64,000 bases of DNA from assembly GCA_013368325.1 (NCBI GenBank), contig JAACJK010000169.1, positions 604,403 to 668,402 of the forward strand. Reading direction: 5' to 3'. Under the pieces are notes generated by a model, which did no database searches, was not told the origin of the DNA, and worked only from the letters and a program-made list of their open reading frames with translations. Origin of the DNA: Ephemerocybe angulata (lineage: Eukaryota; Basidiomycota; Agaricomycetes; Agaricales; Psathyrellaceae). A program made the position numbers and the translations under genes. Below are positions 34,501 to 45,435 of this stretch, one piece after another. The first letter of the stretch is position 1; every line of letters starts with the position of its first letter.

Positions 34501-37398
34501 TCACGTCGTGGGGCCGAGTTGACCTTCTCCTCATACCTCGAGATCACCAAGTGCTCCTCGTCGACGCTTCCACTTGTGCTGAGTGAAGCGTGATTCTCTT
34601 TCGAGTGCTTCGAGTTCAAGCGTTTGCCGAAGGAGGAGATCTTCCAGCTCGAGTTGCTATTTGTAGCGTCAGGCGCGTCCTTCTCCATTTCCTTCCTCTC
34701 CTGCTCCGCCCTTCTCTTTGCAGCTTTCCGCATCTCCTTCTCCTCTTTCTCCCTCTTGCGTTCCTCCTTGTCCTTCCCCGGCTTGAAGAAGGAGAAGCTG
34801 AGAGCAGACGAGCTGGGATTCTGATGCGTCAAGACGGACCCGGAGGGCGTAAGGGTGCTACTGCTCTTCCACGCTTCTGAACCGCCCCCAAGGCTAGGCA
34901 AACTAGGTCGCCGGTCGGCCGTCAGCGAGTGTCCCTTGCCATTGGGTCCAAAGTCGGTGGTCAGGGACGAAGGTGCACTGCCCTTCGTACTAAGCCTGCT
35001 CTTGTGTCTACTCCCAGTGTGGTCAGAGGCCTTGAAGTTCTGGCTGCCTCCCTTGACTTTCGACCCATCCTTCGAGTCCTCGTTTTCCTCTACCCCAATC
35101 ATGCCCATAAGGCCACTCGAAGGCGCGGGAACGGGAACGGGAACGACGAGGTCCTCCAGTGTTGGCCCCGTACTAGTGTACCGCTTGTTCTTCGAGGATC
35201 TTTCGAATTCTGTCGGGTGCTGGTCGAAGGGGCCTGGTACGTATATTTCATCCTCGTTCGGTATCACGAATTTGGCAGCGATGACCTTCATCCCGACCAG
35301 GTCCGCTTCCTCCTTCGAGTTGGGAATGAAGATGTCCATGTCCAGTTTACTGCGAACCGCTGGATCAGAGAGATCTCGTGTGCGGCTGCGACGGTGTGGG
35401 TCGGGCTTGGGCGTTGAGGGTCCTTGAGACGTCGAAGGTTTGCTATGATACTTGCTAATGTGTTGTCGTTCATCAGGAGTCAGAACGCGCTTCTTTCCAG
35501 GGCTTCGGGTTTGAGGCTTGTGATCAGCTTCATCGTCTTCGTCGTAAGGGTCGGCGTGGTGACTGGGACCAACGCTTGGCTTGGATGCATGCTTTCCCAA
35601 GCGTTGTTTACCATGCCCGTGACCCGATGGGAGGGATGAGCTGGAACTAATAGGGGCCCCCTTCAGTGTAGAATTAGGCGATGGGGAGCGGGGCCCTTGA
35701 GAGGTTGAACGCTGTGGTGCCTTTTCTCTGGCCCTCGGCGACGTAGGCTGGGAGCGAGAGCTGGACGGCTGAGGACGAGGACGCTTTCGGAACCTCATCC
35801 CTTGGGCGTTTTCAATCGACTCGGTGAGGCCATCGGCGTCTCTAAGCACGAAGAGGTAGCTCAGAGGGAATGTGTGTGTCGGTTCCGAGTCCTAAAAGAA
35901 AATCATGAGCGAGTGCAAACGACGAAAACCCGGATCGAAACGTACAGTTCGATTCCTGAGGAGAAACACCCAACCATCTCTGACCACAAGCCATCTTTCC
36001 CTCCACTCGAATCTCGACTCCAGATGCGAGGGAGTACGTCCATCAATCCCAGACACGTCCCGATTCTGAGAATCTTGCCCCCCTTTCTCTCGCGGTCGAG
36101 AGTCTTTCGGCTTGCCCACAAGTCCAAAATTGAGTGCCAAGTTAGCGTCGAGATTGTTTTCACGTATCTCGCCAACCGCATGGATCGAGTCGGCTCCCCA
36201 CGAGCGGTGTATCGTCCCCCCATATTGGGCAGAGCCAGGTCCAATCCACTGCCCCTGCTTGCTGGACGACCCCGGGGGTGGCACTCCAGGCGTCATATTT
36301 CCCGCATACGTGTATTCGGTCGCCTCTCTGGACACCCAGCGCAGGATGCGGACCCAACCTTCCCAGTAAGGAAGCACGTAAGCTGGTGGACTCGATCGTG
36401 GTAGTCGGACAAGTCGGATGGTGTGCTTGGCGACCATTTTTTTCAGTTGCTCCCGCTTCCGCTTCGATTTCGCATTCAGCTCCCGGTCAGAAGGGTTGAG
36501 AAGAGCAAATGGGAAATTGGCACTTGGAGGAAGGACGGCCTCTTTGCTCGGGTTCTTGCCGAGGGGTACAAAAGAGACGTGGAGCTCAAATATTTCGTGG
36601 GGATAAACGCTGGCCTCAGAGAGTTTCTGTTCGTCTTCAAAGACCTGCCCTGTGGAGAATCGAATGAGGGAGAATGACAGATGCGCTACTTTCGGGACAG
36701 CTTTGGGGTCCTGCTCTTCTATGCGAACGGATCGCTCCTTCGGCTTCTGCGGTTTCGTGTGCGGTGGTTGAGACGGTGGTGAAGGCATGGAAGCTGGCTT
36801 CATTGGCAGAACACGTCCCCCTTGTGGAGGGAGACTTTCATCGCAAGAATTCTCGTCGACCGAGTCTACCTGTCGTGCCTTCCCCTTGTCTTTCGGCATT
36901 GGGACGTCGGAGAATCCTTCTGCGTCGCTGATAGACTTGGTGGCAGACATGGTGTCATCCCAGTCGTCTGAATCATCGTCGCTACTGAGCAGAGGGTTCT
37001 TTCGGATAATATCTGCGAACAAAATAGGACTGGATGCCCTGGCTCTAGGATCTGGGGCGAAGGTGATCGGAGATGGCGGCCTGGGGTTACCATTCGAAGG
37101 ATCGTGGGGCAAGAACTGAACTGGAGGTGGAGGAGGAGTGTATGTGAGATTCAAGCATTTGGCCAGGATATGGTGCTTGATATCTTTCCCCTTGTAGTAC
37201 GGCGGTAGGTGCGTCAGAAACCACTGATCGTGGGGTACTATCGTCGAGTTAGAACCCTCATAACGATGACAGAAAATGCCACGTACAGAAGCGGCAAACT
37301 AGTGGTATCGGGGTTGTGCTTGCAGGAGTGCTTAAAGTCGGGAACTGGCTGAACGCTGCCCTTGCAGACGCTGGTCGCGGTGGTGCTTGCCCGTCCAT
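31594..37398 (-). CDS. Very large Ser/Pro-rich protein with a possible PH-like segment
   Basis: Four exons (37287..37398, 35946..37237, 33800..35891, 31594..33737) sum to 5,640 nt, giving 1,879 residues. I do not recognise a named family. The N-terminus is conserved-looking (FLPHDQWFLTHLPPYYKGKD). Around residues 440-490, and split by the second intron, RWLVVRDGWVFLLRNRT and PTHTFPLSYLFVLRD have the beta-rich pattern of a PH-like domain. The rest is mostly disordered. There is a highly charged helix (KEERKREKEEKEMRKAAKR), an acidic tract (YDDEEEEVDIP) and many SP/PS sites suitable for phosphorylation. The C-terminus is basic (GKAKKKKSKSGAFGMF). A role in signalling or cell-cortex scaffolding would fit but is inference. 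The start ATG sits directly after the DUF4360-like gene on the same strand. Confidence 0.72.
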
Positions 37399-37507
37399 AT
37401 TTCAGGTCTGTAAAGGAATGCACCTCATTAACCCTTCATATCGTTGCTGGCAAAACCACCGCCGACTCACCTCGACAACGGCCGTAGACAGCTCATACAC
37501 CTGCCAA

Positions 37508-38249
37508 TCAATACGAAATTCGACCTCGGTTCAACTTCCACGTTTTTCGATGTCGCCTGCCTTCTTCCTGGGCTAGAGTCTGGTTTGCGAGACTACCAGA
37601 GGTACCAGCCGGGATCGTTGATGTATCTTCGTCTTGCGTGATTTCGCCCTGGACTGTGGACACCGATGTAAGGTGGGCACTTAATTAAATGGAGGACCCA
37701 TCTACTCACAGTAGTATAGGTTACTGGCAGAGACCTGCGTGCCCATGTCTGCTCTGACCGCTGCGGGCTGAACTGGATATCAGGCCTTGTCACTCCCAAG
37801 CTTCATGATCCAACTTACCAATCTGGTCTCTCCGAACGCGAACTGGTACCCGTCTGGGATGCTATGGGATGTGAGTTCGAGAGATGTGCATGCATATGCC
37901 ATGACCTACTTAACGCTTAGGGTTGCCTGGCAGTTCTTTCTGCTTGAAGAGTAAGCCATTCCAGGTCCAGAGTAGGCCCCAAAATTGTTCGCCTCGATGG
38001 AGACGACGCCGTCTAGGAGATGCTATCAGCATCAAGAGCCTTCCAAAAAGACGCATACAATACCTCTAATACGGGCCGTTGCAGAGCTCACTGAACATCC
38101 GGTTCCAAGCAACCCAGCCTTCGTCCTAAAGCGATGTCAATTCCAAGCACTACTCGAGGGATAGTAAAGACGTACAGAGTCAGGCTCTGGGCAGATGCCT
38201 GGAGGCCGAGACAAAGCACAAACGCGAGTTTGAAGATTCGGTTTACCAT
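37508..38249 (-). CDS. Secreted DUF4360-like protein
   Basis: Proposed exons are 38176..38249, 38064..38125, 37910..38012, 37819..37861, 37710..37767 and 37508..37653. The protein starts with a clear signal peptide (FKLAFVLCLGLQASAQS). It continues with DUF4360 features: TGCSVSSATARI, then SIEANNFGAYSGPG, SSSRKNCQATLSVNIPDGYQF and GTQVSASNLYY. DUF4360 proteins are small secreted fungal proteins of unknown role. The first five exons are well supported. The 3' end is doubtful: no simple reading gives the usual C-terminus, and another frame just downstream (TEVEFRIDWQVYELST) looks like it but lies behind a stop. The gene may have a further intron or a damaged end. Confidence 0.6.
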
Positions 38250-38300
38250 GGTGCTCAGAACAGTTGAATATCGAACTCCAAATGAACACGAAACCCTCCT

Positions 38301-38308
38301 TTATATAC
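38301..38308 (-). promoter_or_regulatory. TATA box of the DUF4360-like gene
   Basis: GTATATAA on the minus strand, about 55 nt upstream of the start codon. Position and sequence fit a TATA element. Confidence 0.5.
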
Positions 38309-38309
38309 T

Positions 38310-38964
38310 CATCCAGGCGAAGCTCGGCCTCATTTCCCGCACATGGCGGCGCCAGATAGCAGGCCCAAGAACCCCAGGCGTCTCAAAGGCTCCCAAGGTT
38401 TCCATTATCCGCGAGGAACCGGATGCTCGTGTGGGGAAACAATCATGCACCAGCCCTTTGTACCTGCGTACCTCGGGAAATTACCGCGGACGTTAGAAGG
38501 CTCGAGGCTCTGGAGAACTCACGTTCGTCTAGTAGAGCCCCCGAAGCACCTCAAAGAAGCGCGGTGCTGGGGTAGGGGGAGTCTAAAGTATGTCCCGAGG
38601 GCGTGGTGGAGATGCTGTGTGGTGATAATAGGCCATCGAAGCAATGGAACCTGGGAGCGGCGGATGACTCGAAATAGACGAGCCGTGTTACAGCCTCTTA
38701 ACGATGTCCAGTCCCACAAAGAAGACATGGGCTGAATGTTCTCAGGAGCTATTTAGAGCCAGAAATAAGTTGCAGCCCGAGAGCCCTCGTGGTATGAGCA
38801 CAGGTTGGTTGCAGGTTGGATTGTAACATCCATCAACTTTTGTCGGCGCCTAAGCCAGATTCTCACGGGGTGCACGATTCATCTTTCGTTCAAGTCCAGA
38901 TCCATACACATCACTACTACAAGTACATGGCCTCTCTCTTTAGGTTCCTTCAGTTCTCTCCCAC
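38310..38964. other. Intergenic stretch, no gene seen
   Basis: It lies between the promoter of the DUF4360-like gene and the 3' end of the first glyoxalase-like gene. The part near 38,840-38,890 resembles 40,108-40,155, as expected from the duplication of the glyoxalase-like genes. Confidence 0.4.
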
Positions 38965-39426
38965 TCAAACGTTAGGGATGAAGAACACCGCCTCGATGTT
39001 GTTTCCCTCAGGATCATGGACGAAGGCGCCCCAGTAGTTAGGGGTATAGTTAGGACGCGGTCCTGGAGCACCATTATCCTTTCCTCCTGCAGCACTACAC
39101 CATCACAGTCCCATCAGCACATGCGGAACCACAATCTCAAAGCATGAAGCAGAGACTCACATAGCAGCGTCGTAAAACGCCTGCACCTCCTCCTTCGACT
39201 TGGCCTCAAAGGCGATGTGCACAGGCCGACCCTCCTTCGCGGCGTCTCCACTGACTTCGTGTTCGTGGATCCAGAAATAGGGGTTCTTTTTAGCCGCGTA
39301 TCCCAGAACCTTTCCCTCCTGGAAGCTCATCGCAACCTTAGTTCCGAGCGGGGCGAGTGCTGCGTCGTAGAACGCCTTGGAGGAGGCGATGTCGGAGACA
39401 CGGATGCCGAGATGGGAGATGGGCAT
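38965..39426 (-). CDS. VOC (glyoxalase/dioxygenase-fold) protein 1
   Basis: Exons 39161..39426 and 38965..39094 give 131 residues, the usual size of a single-domain vicinal oxygen chelate protein. The protein begins MPISHLGIRVSDIASSKAFY, where the His is the expected first metal ligand of the beta-alpha-beta-beta-beta fold. It ends with WGAFVHDPEGNNIEAVFF, where the Glu before AVFF is the expected second ligand. VHIAFEAKSKEEVQAFYDAA lies between. The family includes glyoxalase I, fosfomycin-resistance enzymes and ring-cleavage dioxygenases, and substrate cannot be inferred. There is a TATA box about 70 nt upstream. Gene 2 at 40.2 kb is a close tandem duplicate with the same intron position. 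Confidence 0.88.
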
Positions 39427-39496
39427 TGTGAGTCTTGGATGTATGTGGTAGAGGCAAAGCTGTTGTGGTGAGGTCTGGAGGCAGTATTTGGTGAGC

Positions 39497-39503
39497 TTAT
39501 ATA
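39497..39503 (-). promoter_or_regulatory. TATA box of VOC gene 1
   Basis: TATATAA on the minus strand, about 71 nt before the start codon. The same element stands at the same distance before VOC gene 2. Confidence 0.6.
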
Positions 39504-40229
39504 GATATGCGCACGTCCTTATCTGAAGTTGTTGCTAGGCACGAGGTAGATGATTGTCGCAAGGTCGAGTCATTGGAAGAACCATATAGAAGGCCTTCCC
39601 GCTTTGCGCTGACATGCGCAGCTGTTCTCATTGACCTTCCTTTGCTCAGCTGAGTGAGCACAATGATGTGGTTTGCGTCAGGCATTCAGCGCTCGTAATT
39701 GTTTCCAGTCACTTCGCTCACATGTCCAGCCAAAAGGAGAACAGACGTACCAAGCCTCGCAGCGCGACATCCGAGAGGCTCTTCTTCCTGAGCCTTCATA
39801 CCCAAACCCTGGGCCTCGTTCCCGCTATAATACGTCTATAATTAGGCCAATGAAATTGCACTGACACGCATGCAGCAACAGCTGACGACAGAGAACGCAC
39901 ATTTTGTTCATTGAATTCAATCAGTGCCATTGAAGCTTCTGACCAGTGGTTGAGCGCCACGTCCCAAAGAAATGTCTATGGCAAAGCCAACTGCCTAAGC
40001 CAAGCCCTAGACCCCCACTGCTATAATTTTCGCTCTCTCGATATGTCGGAACGCCGGAGAGCCATCGTGATACAGGCACAAGCAGTGCTTGTCGATCCAT
40101 CACTCCATTGTTCGGCGCCTAAATAAGAATCTCACGGTACCCACTCTTAGCTTCGTTTAAGCTGAGCCAAAAGCGATCGCAGTATAAGTGTATAGTCTAC
40201 AGGCTAATTTGATACATGATGTGTGCAAG
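39504..40229. other. Intergenic stretch between VOC genes 1 and 2
   Basis: It contains upstream sequence of gene 1 that is similar to the upstream sequence of gene 2 (around 39,535-39,560 against 40,795-40,825). No separate gene is supported. Confidence 0.4.
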
Positions 40230-40688
40230 CTAGGCGGTGGGAGCAAAGTAAACCGCCTCGATGTTGTTTCCCTCGGGGTCGTGAACGAAGGCGCCATAAT
40301 AGTTCGGGGTGTACTGGGGACGCGGCCCCGGCGCTCCATTATCCTTTCCTCCAGCAGCACTAAGTCATTAATATTCCATCAGCAGTAGCCAAGGTAGTCT
40401 TCTATCATGTGGAGCCGAAACTCACATAGCAGCGTCATAGAACGCCTGGACCTCCTCCTTCGACTTGGCCTCAAAGGCGACGTGCACCGGCCGATTCTGG
40501 GGTTTCGCATCTTCTCCAGTTACTTCGCGAATCCAAAAGTCGGGACCCTTGTCGCCCCCGTAGCCGAGCATCTTCCCATCTTGGAAAGACATTGCGATCT
40601 TGGTTCCGAGAGGCGCGAGGGCGGCGTCGTAGAACGCTTTGGAAGAAGCGATATCGGAGACGCGAATGGCGACGTGGGAGACAGGCAT
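40230..40688 (-). CDS. VOC (glyoxalase/dioxygenase-fold) protein 2
   Basis: Exons 40426..40688 and 40230..40359 give 130 residues. The sequence starts MPVSHVAIRVSDIASSKAFY and ends in the Glu-ligand motif IEAVYFAP. It is highly similar to VOC protein 1 over its whole length, with a few changes in the loop after WI (REVTGEDAKPQNR here against HEHEVSGDAAKEGR). Intron position and phase are identical, and similarity extends into the flanks. This is therefore a segmental duplication of about 1.26 kb. The metal ligands are preserved in both copies, so both probably encode active proteins of unknown substrate. Confidence 0.88.
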
Positions 40689-40754
40689 TGTGATCCTCCA
40701 ATGTATACGATAGAGTGGAGGTTGTTGTGAGCTTTGGAGGTGAGATGTAGGGGC

Positions 40755-40761
40755 TTATATA
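40755..40761 (-). promoter_or_regulatory. TATA box of VOC gene 2
   Basis: TATATAA on the minus strand about 67 nt upstream of the start codon, matching the arrangement of VOC gene 1. Confidence 0.6.
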
Positions 40762-41257
40762 GGTTTTCTGCGCCATTTCTTTGGGGTTGCTATTAGACAC
40801 GAGGTAGATTATTGTCGCAGGTTGAATCAAATGAAATGAGGAAACCTGCACCATTCGCCAATAGCGATACGGGCTTGGCTTCCCGAAGTCTACTTCAATC
40901 TTGCCCTCGCTGAGTGAGCACCGTGATATACCATGGTTTGACAGTCAGCGCTTCAGCGCCGGTGGCGGGCATATTGGTGGAGGCTGCTCACATGTCCAGC
41001 CAAATGGCGCTCCAAAGTGCTAAGTCGAAAGCCTCTTATTCCCCTTCTATTCCAGATTCTCAACTCAGGCGGTTATTCCTTCCATTTTTCTGCCCTTCCT
41101 GCAGGCTATGAAAAATACCTGCTGAAGGTCTGAGCACTGATATAACATGCCAGTGATATTCCAAATTTCCAATGTTCTTCGAACGATACAAACAGTTACG
41201 TATAGTACAAACGATTCTCCTTATTCCCGAAGCCCTCCTCAGTATTATCCCATCAAT

Positions 41258-41730
41258 CTACTTGGGGGTAACATAGTTGACCTCGATGTTCCTCCCATCA
41301 GGATCATGCACAAACGCAGCGTACTCAGTGACAAAAGTCTGAGTACGGGGTCCAGGCGGCCCGTTGCATTGGCCTCCATTCGCACTAAACATCCCAAGCA
41401 TCAACGACAGCTCCAACCTGCCAAATGCAAAAACACTTACATTGCCGCCTCGTGGAACGCATGGACCTGTTCCTTCGTCTCAGCCTTGAACGCGATATGG
41501 ATGGGTCCTCCCCATGCACCGACGGGCAGTTCCTCGAAGCCTGCGGGGACCTTGCCAGGAAACGCGCTGATCCAGAGGTCGGCGGGGTGCCCGGGGGCGC
41601 CGTAGCCCCGCACGGCGCCCTCGACGACGCTGTGGTGCTCTTCGTATCCGAGGGGCTTCAGAGCAGCTTCGTAGAAGGCAGCAAGCTTGACGATGTCCTT
41701 GGTGTGGAGGGCGATGTGATCGAGAGGCAT
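41258..41730 (-). CDS. VOC (glyoxalase/dioxygenase-fold) protein 3
   Basis: Exons 41441..41730 and 41258..41384 give 138 residues. It starts MPLDHIALHTKDIVKLAAFY (His ligand) and ends FVHDPDGRNIEVNYV (Glu ligand). GPIHIAFKAETKEQVHAFHE lies between. The intron sits at the same place and phase as in proteins 1 and 2, so the three share an ancestor, but this copy is far more diverged. The second exon starts with a Cys-containing loop (GGQCNGPPGPR) of the kind often seen in fungal lactoylglutathione-lyase-like proteins. The substrate is unknown. Confidence 0.86.
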
Positions 41731-43072
41731 GGTTGAGTAATTGAAGTTAAGAGGGGCTTTTGGGATGGTTGGTTGTTCTGTTGGTTGAGTGGGTGATTGG
41801 ATGGTAAGAAATGAACGCGCTAAGACGCGCTATTTAAGTGCTCGACGCGTCAGCTAATGGGCCTTGATTCCATATCCCCACGAGGAGTCATCGTCGGGAA
41901 GGTCCATCAGCCAAGGCTACTCGAAGTGGAAGAACAAGGCGTCGCGTGAGACACCGAAGCGCATGAGGGCGGATGTTACTACCATATACGGCATCCAAGT
42001 TAAAATGTGCCGCGTGCGCACCGCGCTCGGGAATACCTGATATATCCTGATTGTGATCATCTCCCCAAATCGCGGTAAAGTGGAGGGACAGACCAATTGG
42101 AAGCCAGATGTGCTGCTTATGACACCCGCGTAACATAGAAAAGGCGCGGATGGCTGCATCCGATGCAAAGGATTTGCAAATCCCATCTTGTAAGACAAAA
42201 GGTCGGTTACACTTGCCAAATTGAGTGCTCCGAGGACACGCAGATCCCACTTCCCTCCCCAAGATCAGTTCCATAGAACATACACGCCTCAAAAGGTGCG
42301 TTAAGTTCTTCAGCACAACAAAGGGCTAATTATGAGGGAGTCTGGAGCTACCAGTGCCAAGGGCAGTCCTCTCTTCGGTCATACCCTCGGCCGTCCACAT
42401 TCCTCGCGGATTCTCATTGGACTTGGTGGCGAGATGGCAGCACGCAGCACGCTCCCTTGGATTGTCTGGATGCACGATGGACAACATCCAATGGAAACCC
42501 TCCCTGATCACCTCCTAGTCGACACAGGCCATGAATGATGACGCTTGAGCTCCGTGATAAGCGCCCACCCATTCGGCAGGGGGAACGGCATTGCCGGAAC
42601 CTGCCGCAAGGCATCAAGCCGACCGGCAACGTACAGCCACGTCAAGCACTTAAGCGCCCGCCCAAACTCTGCAAGCGCTCCGACTCCCTGTGCCTTCAGC
42701 ACGGTTCACCCGCCTCCCAGTGTGTATCTGACCTGTCAAAACATCGCTTCAACAAGGACCCGACGCATTATCAGCGGGGTGACTCGAAATGCGGGGCGGC
42801 ACCGCTTTAGTGCAGTGAAAAGCGATCCAATGTCACGATTTGTCAGCCGGATTCATTTGGGTATGACTCGAATAGACGCTCCTTACGAAGCGCACTGAAT
42901 CTCGGACATCATAAGCAGTGTCAACCTGGGGTATAAAAGCGAAGAACAAGAGACCAAGCACTCCATAAATCCCTCTCAGAGTCGCTCATCCACCCCAGAG
43001 CCTCTACCCAACCCACCTCCAGCGCAACCCCAAAACCAACGTAACAGCGCAACACCCCACACCACACTAGCA
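41731..43072. other. 1.3-kb intergenic stretch
   Basis: Divergent flanks of VOC gene 3 and the small gene at 43.1 kb. No gene with splice or family support was found. Confidence 0.45.
42931..42938 (+). promoter_or_regulatory. TATA box of the 43.1-kb gene
   Basis: GTATAAAA about 140 nt upstream of the ATG, followed by a C/A-rich leader typical of well-expressed fungal genes. Confidence 0.6.
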
Positions 43073-43609
43073 ATGTCGAAGCCCGCATACGTATCTCGTC
43101 GTGAGGCTGCCTACAAGGGCCTCAAAGCCAAGGCTCGCAAGGAGCAAACCACATACGACCAGGCGGTGATGAACGCCAACGTCCCCCACTGGCAGTACTT
43201 CCAAGTCCAGCAGCATCACGGATACAAGACCCAGAAGATTCGCGGGAACGTCTCCAATGGCAGGGAAGCCGATGCCTACATCAACAACCGGGGACGCGTC
43301 GCAAAGATGAAGGAGGTCTGCCTCGACGACGGCCTGGAGGACTACGACTACCCCCGCGACTTTGGGTTCAACCCTGGCAAGCGAAGCGAGGAGCCCATGA
43401 CCATCTCGCTGGCCGATGTGAAGATCCGGGTAGCAAAGCCAAAGGGAATTAGGAAGGAGTACGACTGGGTGGACAGCGTCAGGCCTGTCATCGCCATTGA
43501 CGATGACCTCAAGAGCGTCTTCTCCGAGGACGACTGGGAGGAGCTCTACGCCGAGCAGCAAGCATACGACAGGAAGTCCTATTCCACCGTGACCTCCGGA
43601 GGAGGTTAA
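43073..43609 (+). CDS. Unknown 178-residue protein, intronless
   Basis: Single exon, ATG in a CACTAGCAATG context after a C/A-rich leader and a strong TATA box. Codon use favours C at third positions, more than the neighbours, which suggests high expression. The protein is hydrophilic and Tyr-rich (SRREAAYKGLKAKARKEQT, HWQYFQVQQHHGYKTQK, EDWEELYAEQQAYDRKSY-like end). There is no signal peptide or membrane segment. The long open frame on the opposite strand is a by-product of this biased composition. I do not recognise the family, and no function is proposed. Confidence 0.7.
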   Translation: MSKPAYVSRREAAYKGLKAKARKEQTTYDQAVMNANVPHWQYFQVQQHHGYKTQKIRGNVSNGREADAYINNRGRVAKMKEVCLDDGLEDYDYPRDFGFNPGKRSEEPMTISLADVKIRVAKPKGIRKEYDWVDSVRPVIAIDDDLKSVFSEDDWEELYAEQQAYDRKSYSTVTSGGG

Positions 43610-43828
43610 GCGCAACGGCGGCGACGCCATTTCGAAGCCAGCTTCACCCAGCAAGCACCGACTCCTGACGAGTTCAGACGACCGCACTGGCAACTTGACG
43701 TTTAGCCAGCGCTGGAGGTCGCGATACCCCTGAACTGCCCTCGCATTCGCATTCTGTTTTCTAATGACGTAGTTGTATAGTAGTTCCCGCAATGCAGTCA
43801 TTGAGTTTCAGGAACACGCACTTCACTA

Positions 43829-45054
43829 TCAATCTCTGAGATCCACAACAACAGGTCTGAATCTCGCGCCTCCATGTCCAGACCTCTTCCCATCTTTCCA
43901 AACATTGCGTCCTTGGGGGTAAGTCGCTGCGTTCACGAAAACAGTACGCTGAAGGTCTGGGTCTCCATTCTTCTCCAAAGCCCGTGCCTGACACTTCTCG
44001 GTGACGGTTCTGACCTTGTCTATGCGTTTGGCCTCGCCCTCCGAGTCAGATTCCGTCAAATGGTGTGGGTAGTTGAGGTCGTTCTGCACCTGGAGAGGCT
44101 CACAGCGACCGTCCGACTCCCAGGAGTGGATGTGTGCTCCATGGGCTTCGTGGATGTGCCCAAAGATATGTAGGCGAGGGCGAAGACGGCCTAGGGTAAG
44201 ATACGCGGCTAGCGTTTCGCATCCTGCGTTTTCGCTGGAGGTCGTCAGGTCAAGGATGTTGTGTGGAGGCCCGTGGGTCATTCTGAGACTGCTTGTAAGT
44301 GGAGGCGTCGACGACAAGGATATAGTCCACGCACAGGATATCGGTCTTCTCGTACTGGGAGACGATCTGTTCTGCTTCCTCGCGCTTATAGTTGAACGCC
44401 CAGTGGAAAAACTCAGGGGACCATGGTGACCCGTATACAGACCACTGCCTGCGATCTGGTGCTATTTGGAAGGTGGCTCTCTCATTCTCTAGGTATATAA
44501 TCCCAGAGTCTTGGGCTTTCTTCCCTGATACAAGGTCATGCACCGCAGTGGAATCCTATGGGATGATGGTCGGCATAAAGTCGTACAGCATGATATGATC
44601 TCTTCACCTCCTTCTTCGAGTGCCAACGCTCCCGGTCTTTTTCATACCAGTCACGGTGAAGAGTTAAGTCATGGTTCCCAGCGATAACCCTAAGTTACTC
44701 CATGAGCAAGGAAATTGTGCAGAATATCTACTTGTTACTCACGTACACTTTCACTTTATGAGGCATCTCATACAACCACTCCATAGTCGTCTTCATCTCA
44801 CTCTCTTTGCCCAGCTTCGTTAGATCCCCGCCGTGCAAAAGGACATCGCCATCCGGAACCTCATAAGTTCGGGTATGAGTATCGCTGATACACACAAATC
44901 TTGTCCATTGACCGCCCCCGTTGGCCTTCGCGACATCCTCGAGAGATGGGAGCGTCGCCGCGGTGTACTCGAGGTGCACAATGGCATCTGCTGAGTTCAG
45001 ATCTAAGATTTCACTGTCTTCGTCTAAGCTGACATTGTGCGAGCCGGATTGCAT
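43829..45054 (-). CDS. Calcineurin-like metallophosphoesterase (MPPED/239AB type)
   Basis: Exons 44747..45054, 44608..44689, 44335..44555 and 43829..44282 give 354 residues. The dinuclear-metal motifs are all present: CISDTH (Asp and His, about residues 58-60), LLHGGDLT (about 73-78), VVIAGNHD (about 103-110), ILMTHGPP at the third splice junction, and IFGHIHEAHG. The order and spacing fit the cytoplasmic UPF0046/MPPED group, phosphodiesterases whose natural substrate is unclear. Splice phases were chosen so that these motifs read through, and the total is a whole number of codons. The start lies only about 100 bp from the left terminal repeat of the putative giant element, so its promoter may have been displaced. 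Confidence 0.88.
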
Positions 45055-45151
45055 CCTAAGAGTTTGTGGTAGAGAAGAAAGCTATGTCTTGGCCCAGGTT
45101 CGTTCAGAAACTGAGGTGACATCAGGGCGGGGCATCCGTTGATAGCTATGT

Positions 45152-45230
45152 TGGTCCAGACACACCGCCCCCGTGAGGATGATGGTCATCCTCGCCCGCG
45201 AGGATGATTATGTAAGCTGTAAATAATGCC
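45152..45230 (+). repeat. Left terminal inverted repeat
   Basis: It pairs with 63,878-63,959 in inverted orientation, at roughly 80-85% identity by eye. It contains the perfect 19-bp palindrome at about 45,174-45,192. Confidence 0.7.
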
Positions 45231-45251
45231 CACGCTAGATCAAACCTGCTG

Positions 45252-45278
45252 TGTGCCACGCCTGAACGGCGTGGCACA
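45252..45278. repeat. Perfect 11-bp-stem hairpin near the left end
   Basis: TGTGCCACGCC, loop TGAAC, GGCGTGGCACA. The stem is perfect. It lies just inside the left terminal repeat and has no counterpart that I see near the right end. Confidence 0.85.
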
Positions 45279-45435
45279 GCTCTTTCAACATCCCAATCCG
45301 CTCAGTGCACCTCGGATATCCAGAGCCTAGGAGGAGGAGAAAGAGGGCAGGAGGCTTTTAGATCTTATAGTTCCTTATCCCTGGCCGTTACGTCCACCCC
45401 TTTCTTTTCCAATATGGATATCGAGCGCAGTGCGT

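Noticed and set aside
43067..43801. 244-codon minus-strand open frame
   Set aside because: It is antisense to the C-ending-codon gene at 43,073; the leucine/valine-rich translation is typical of a shadow frame.
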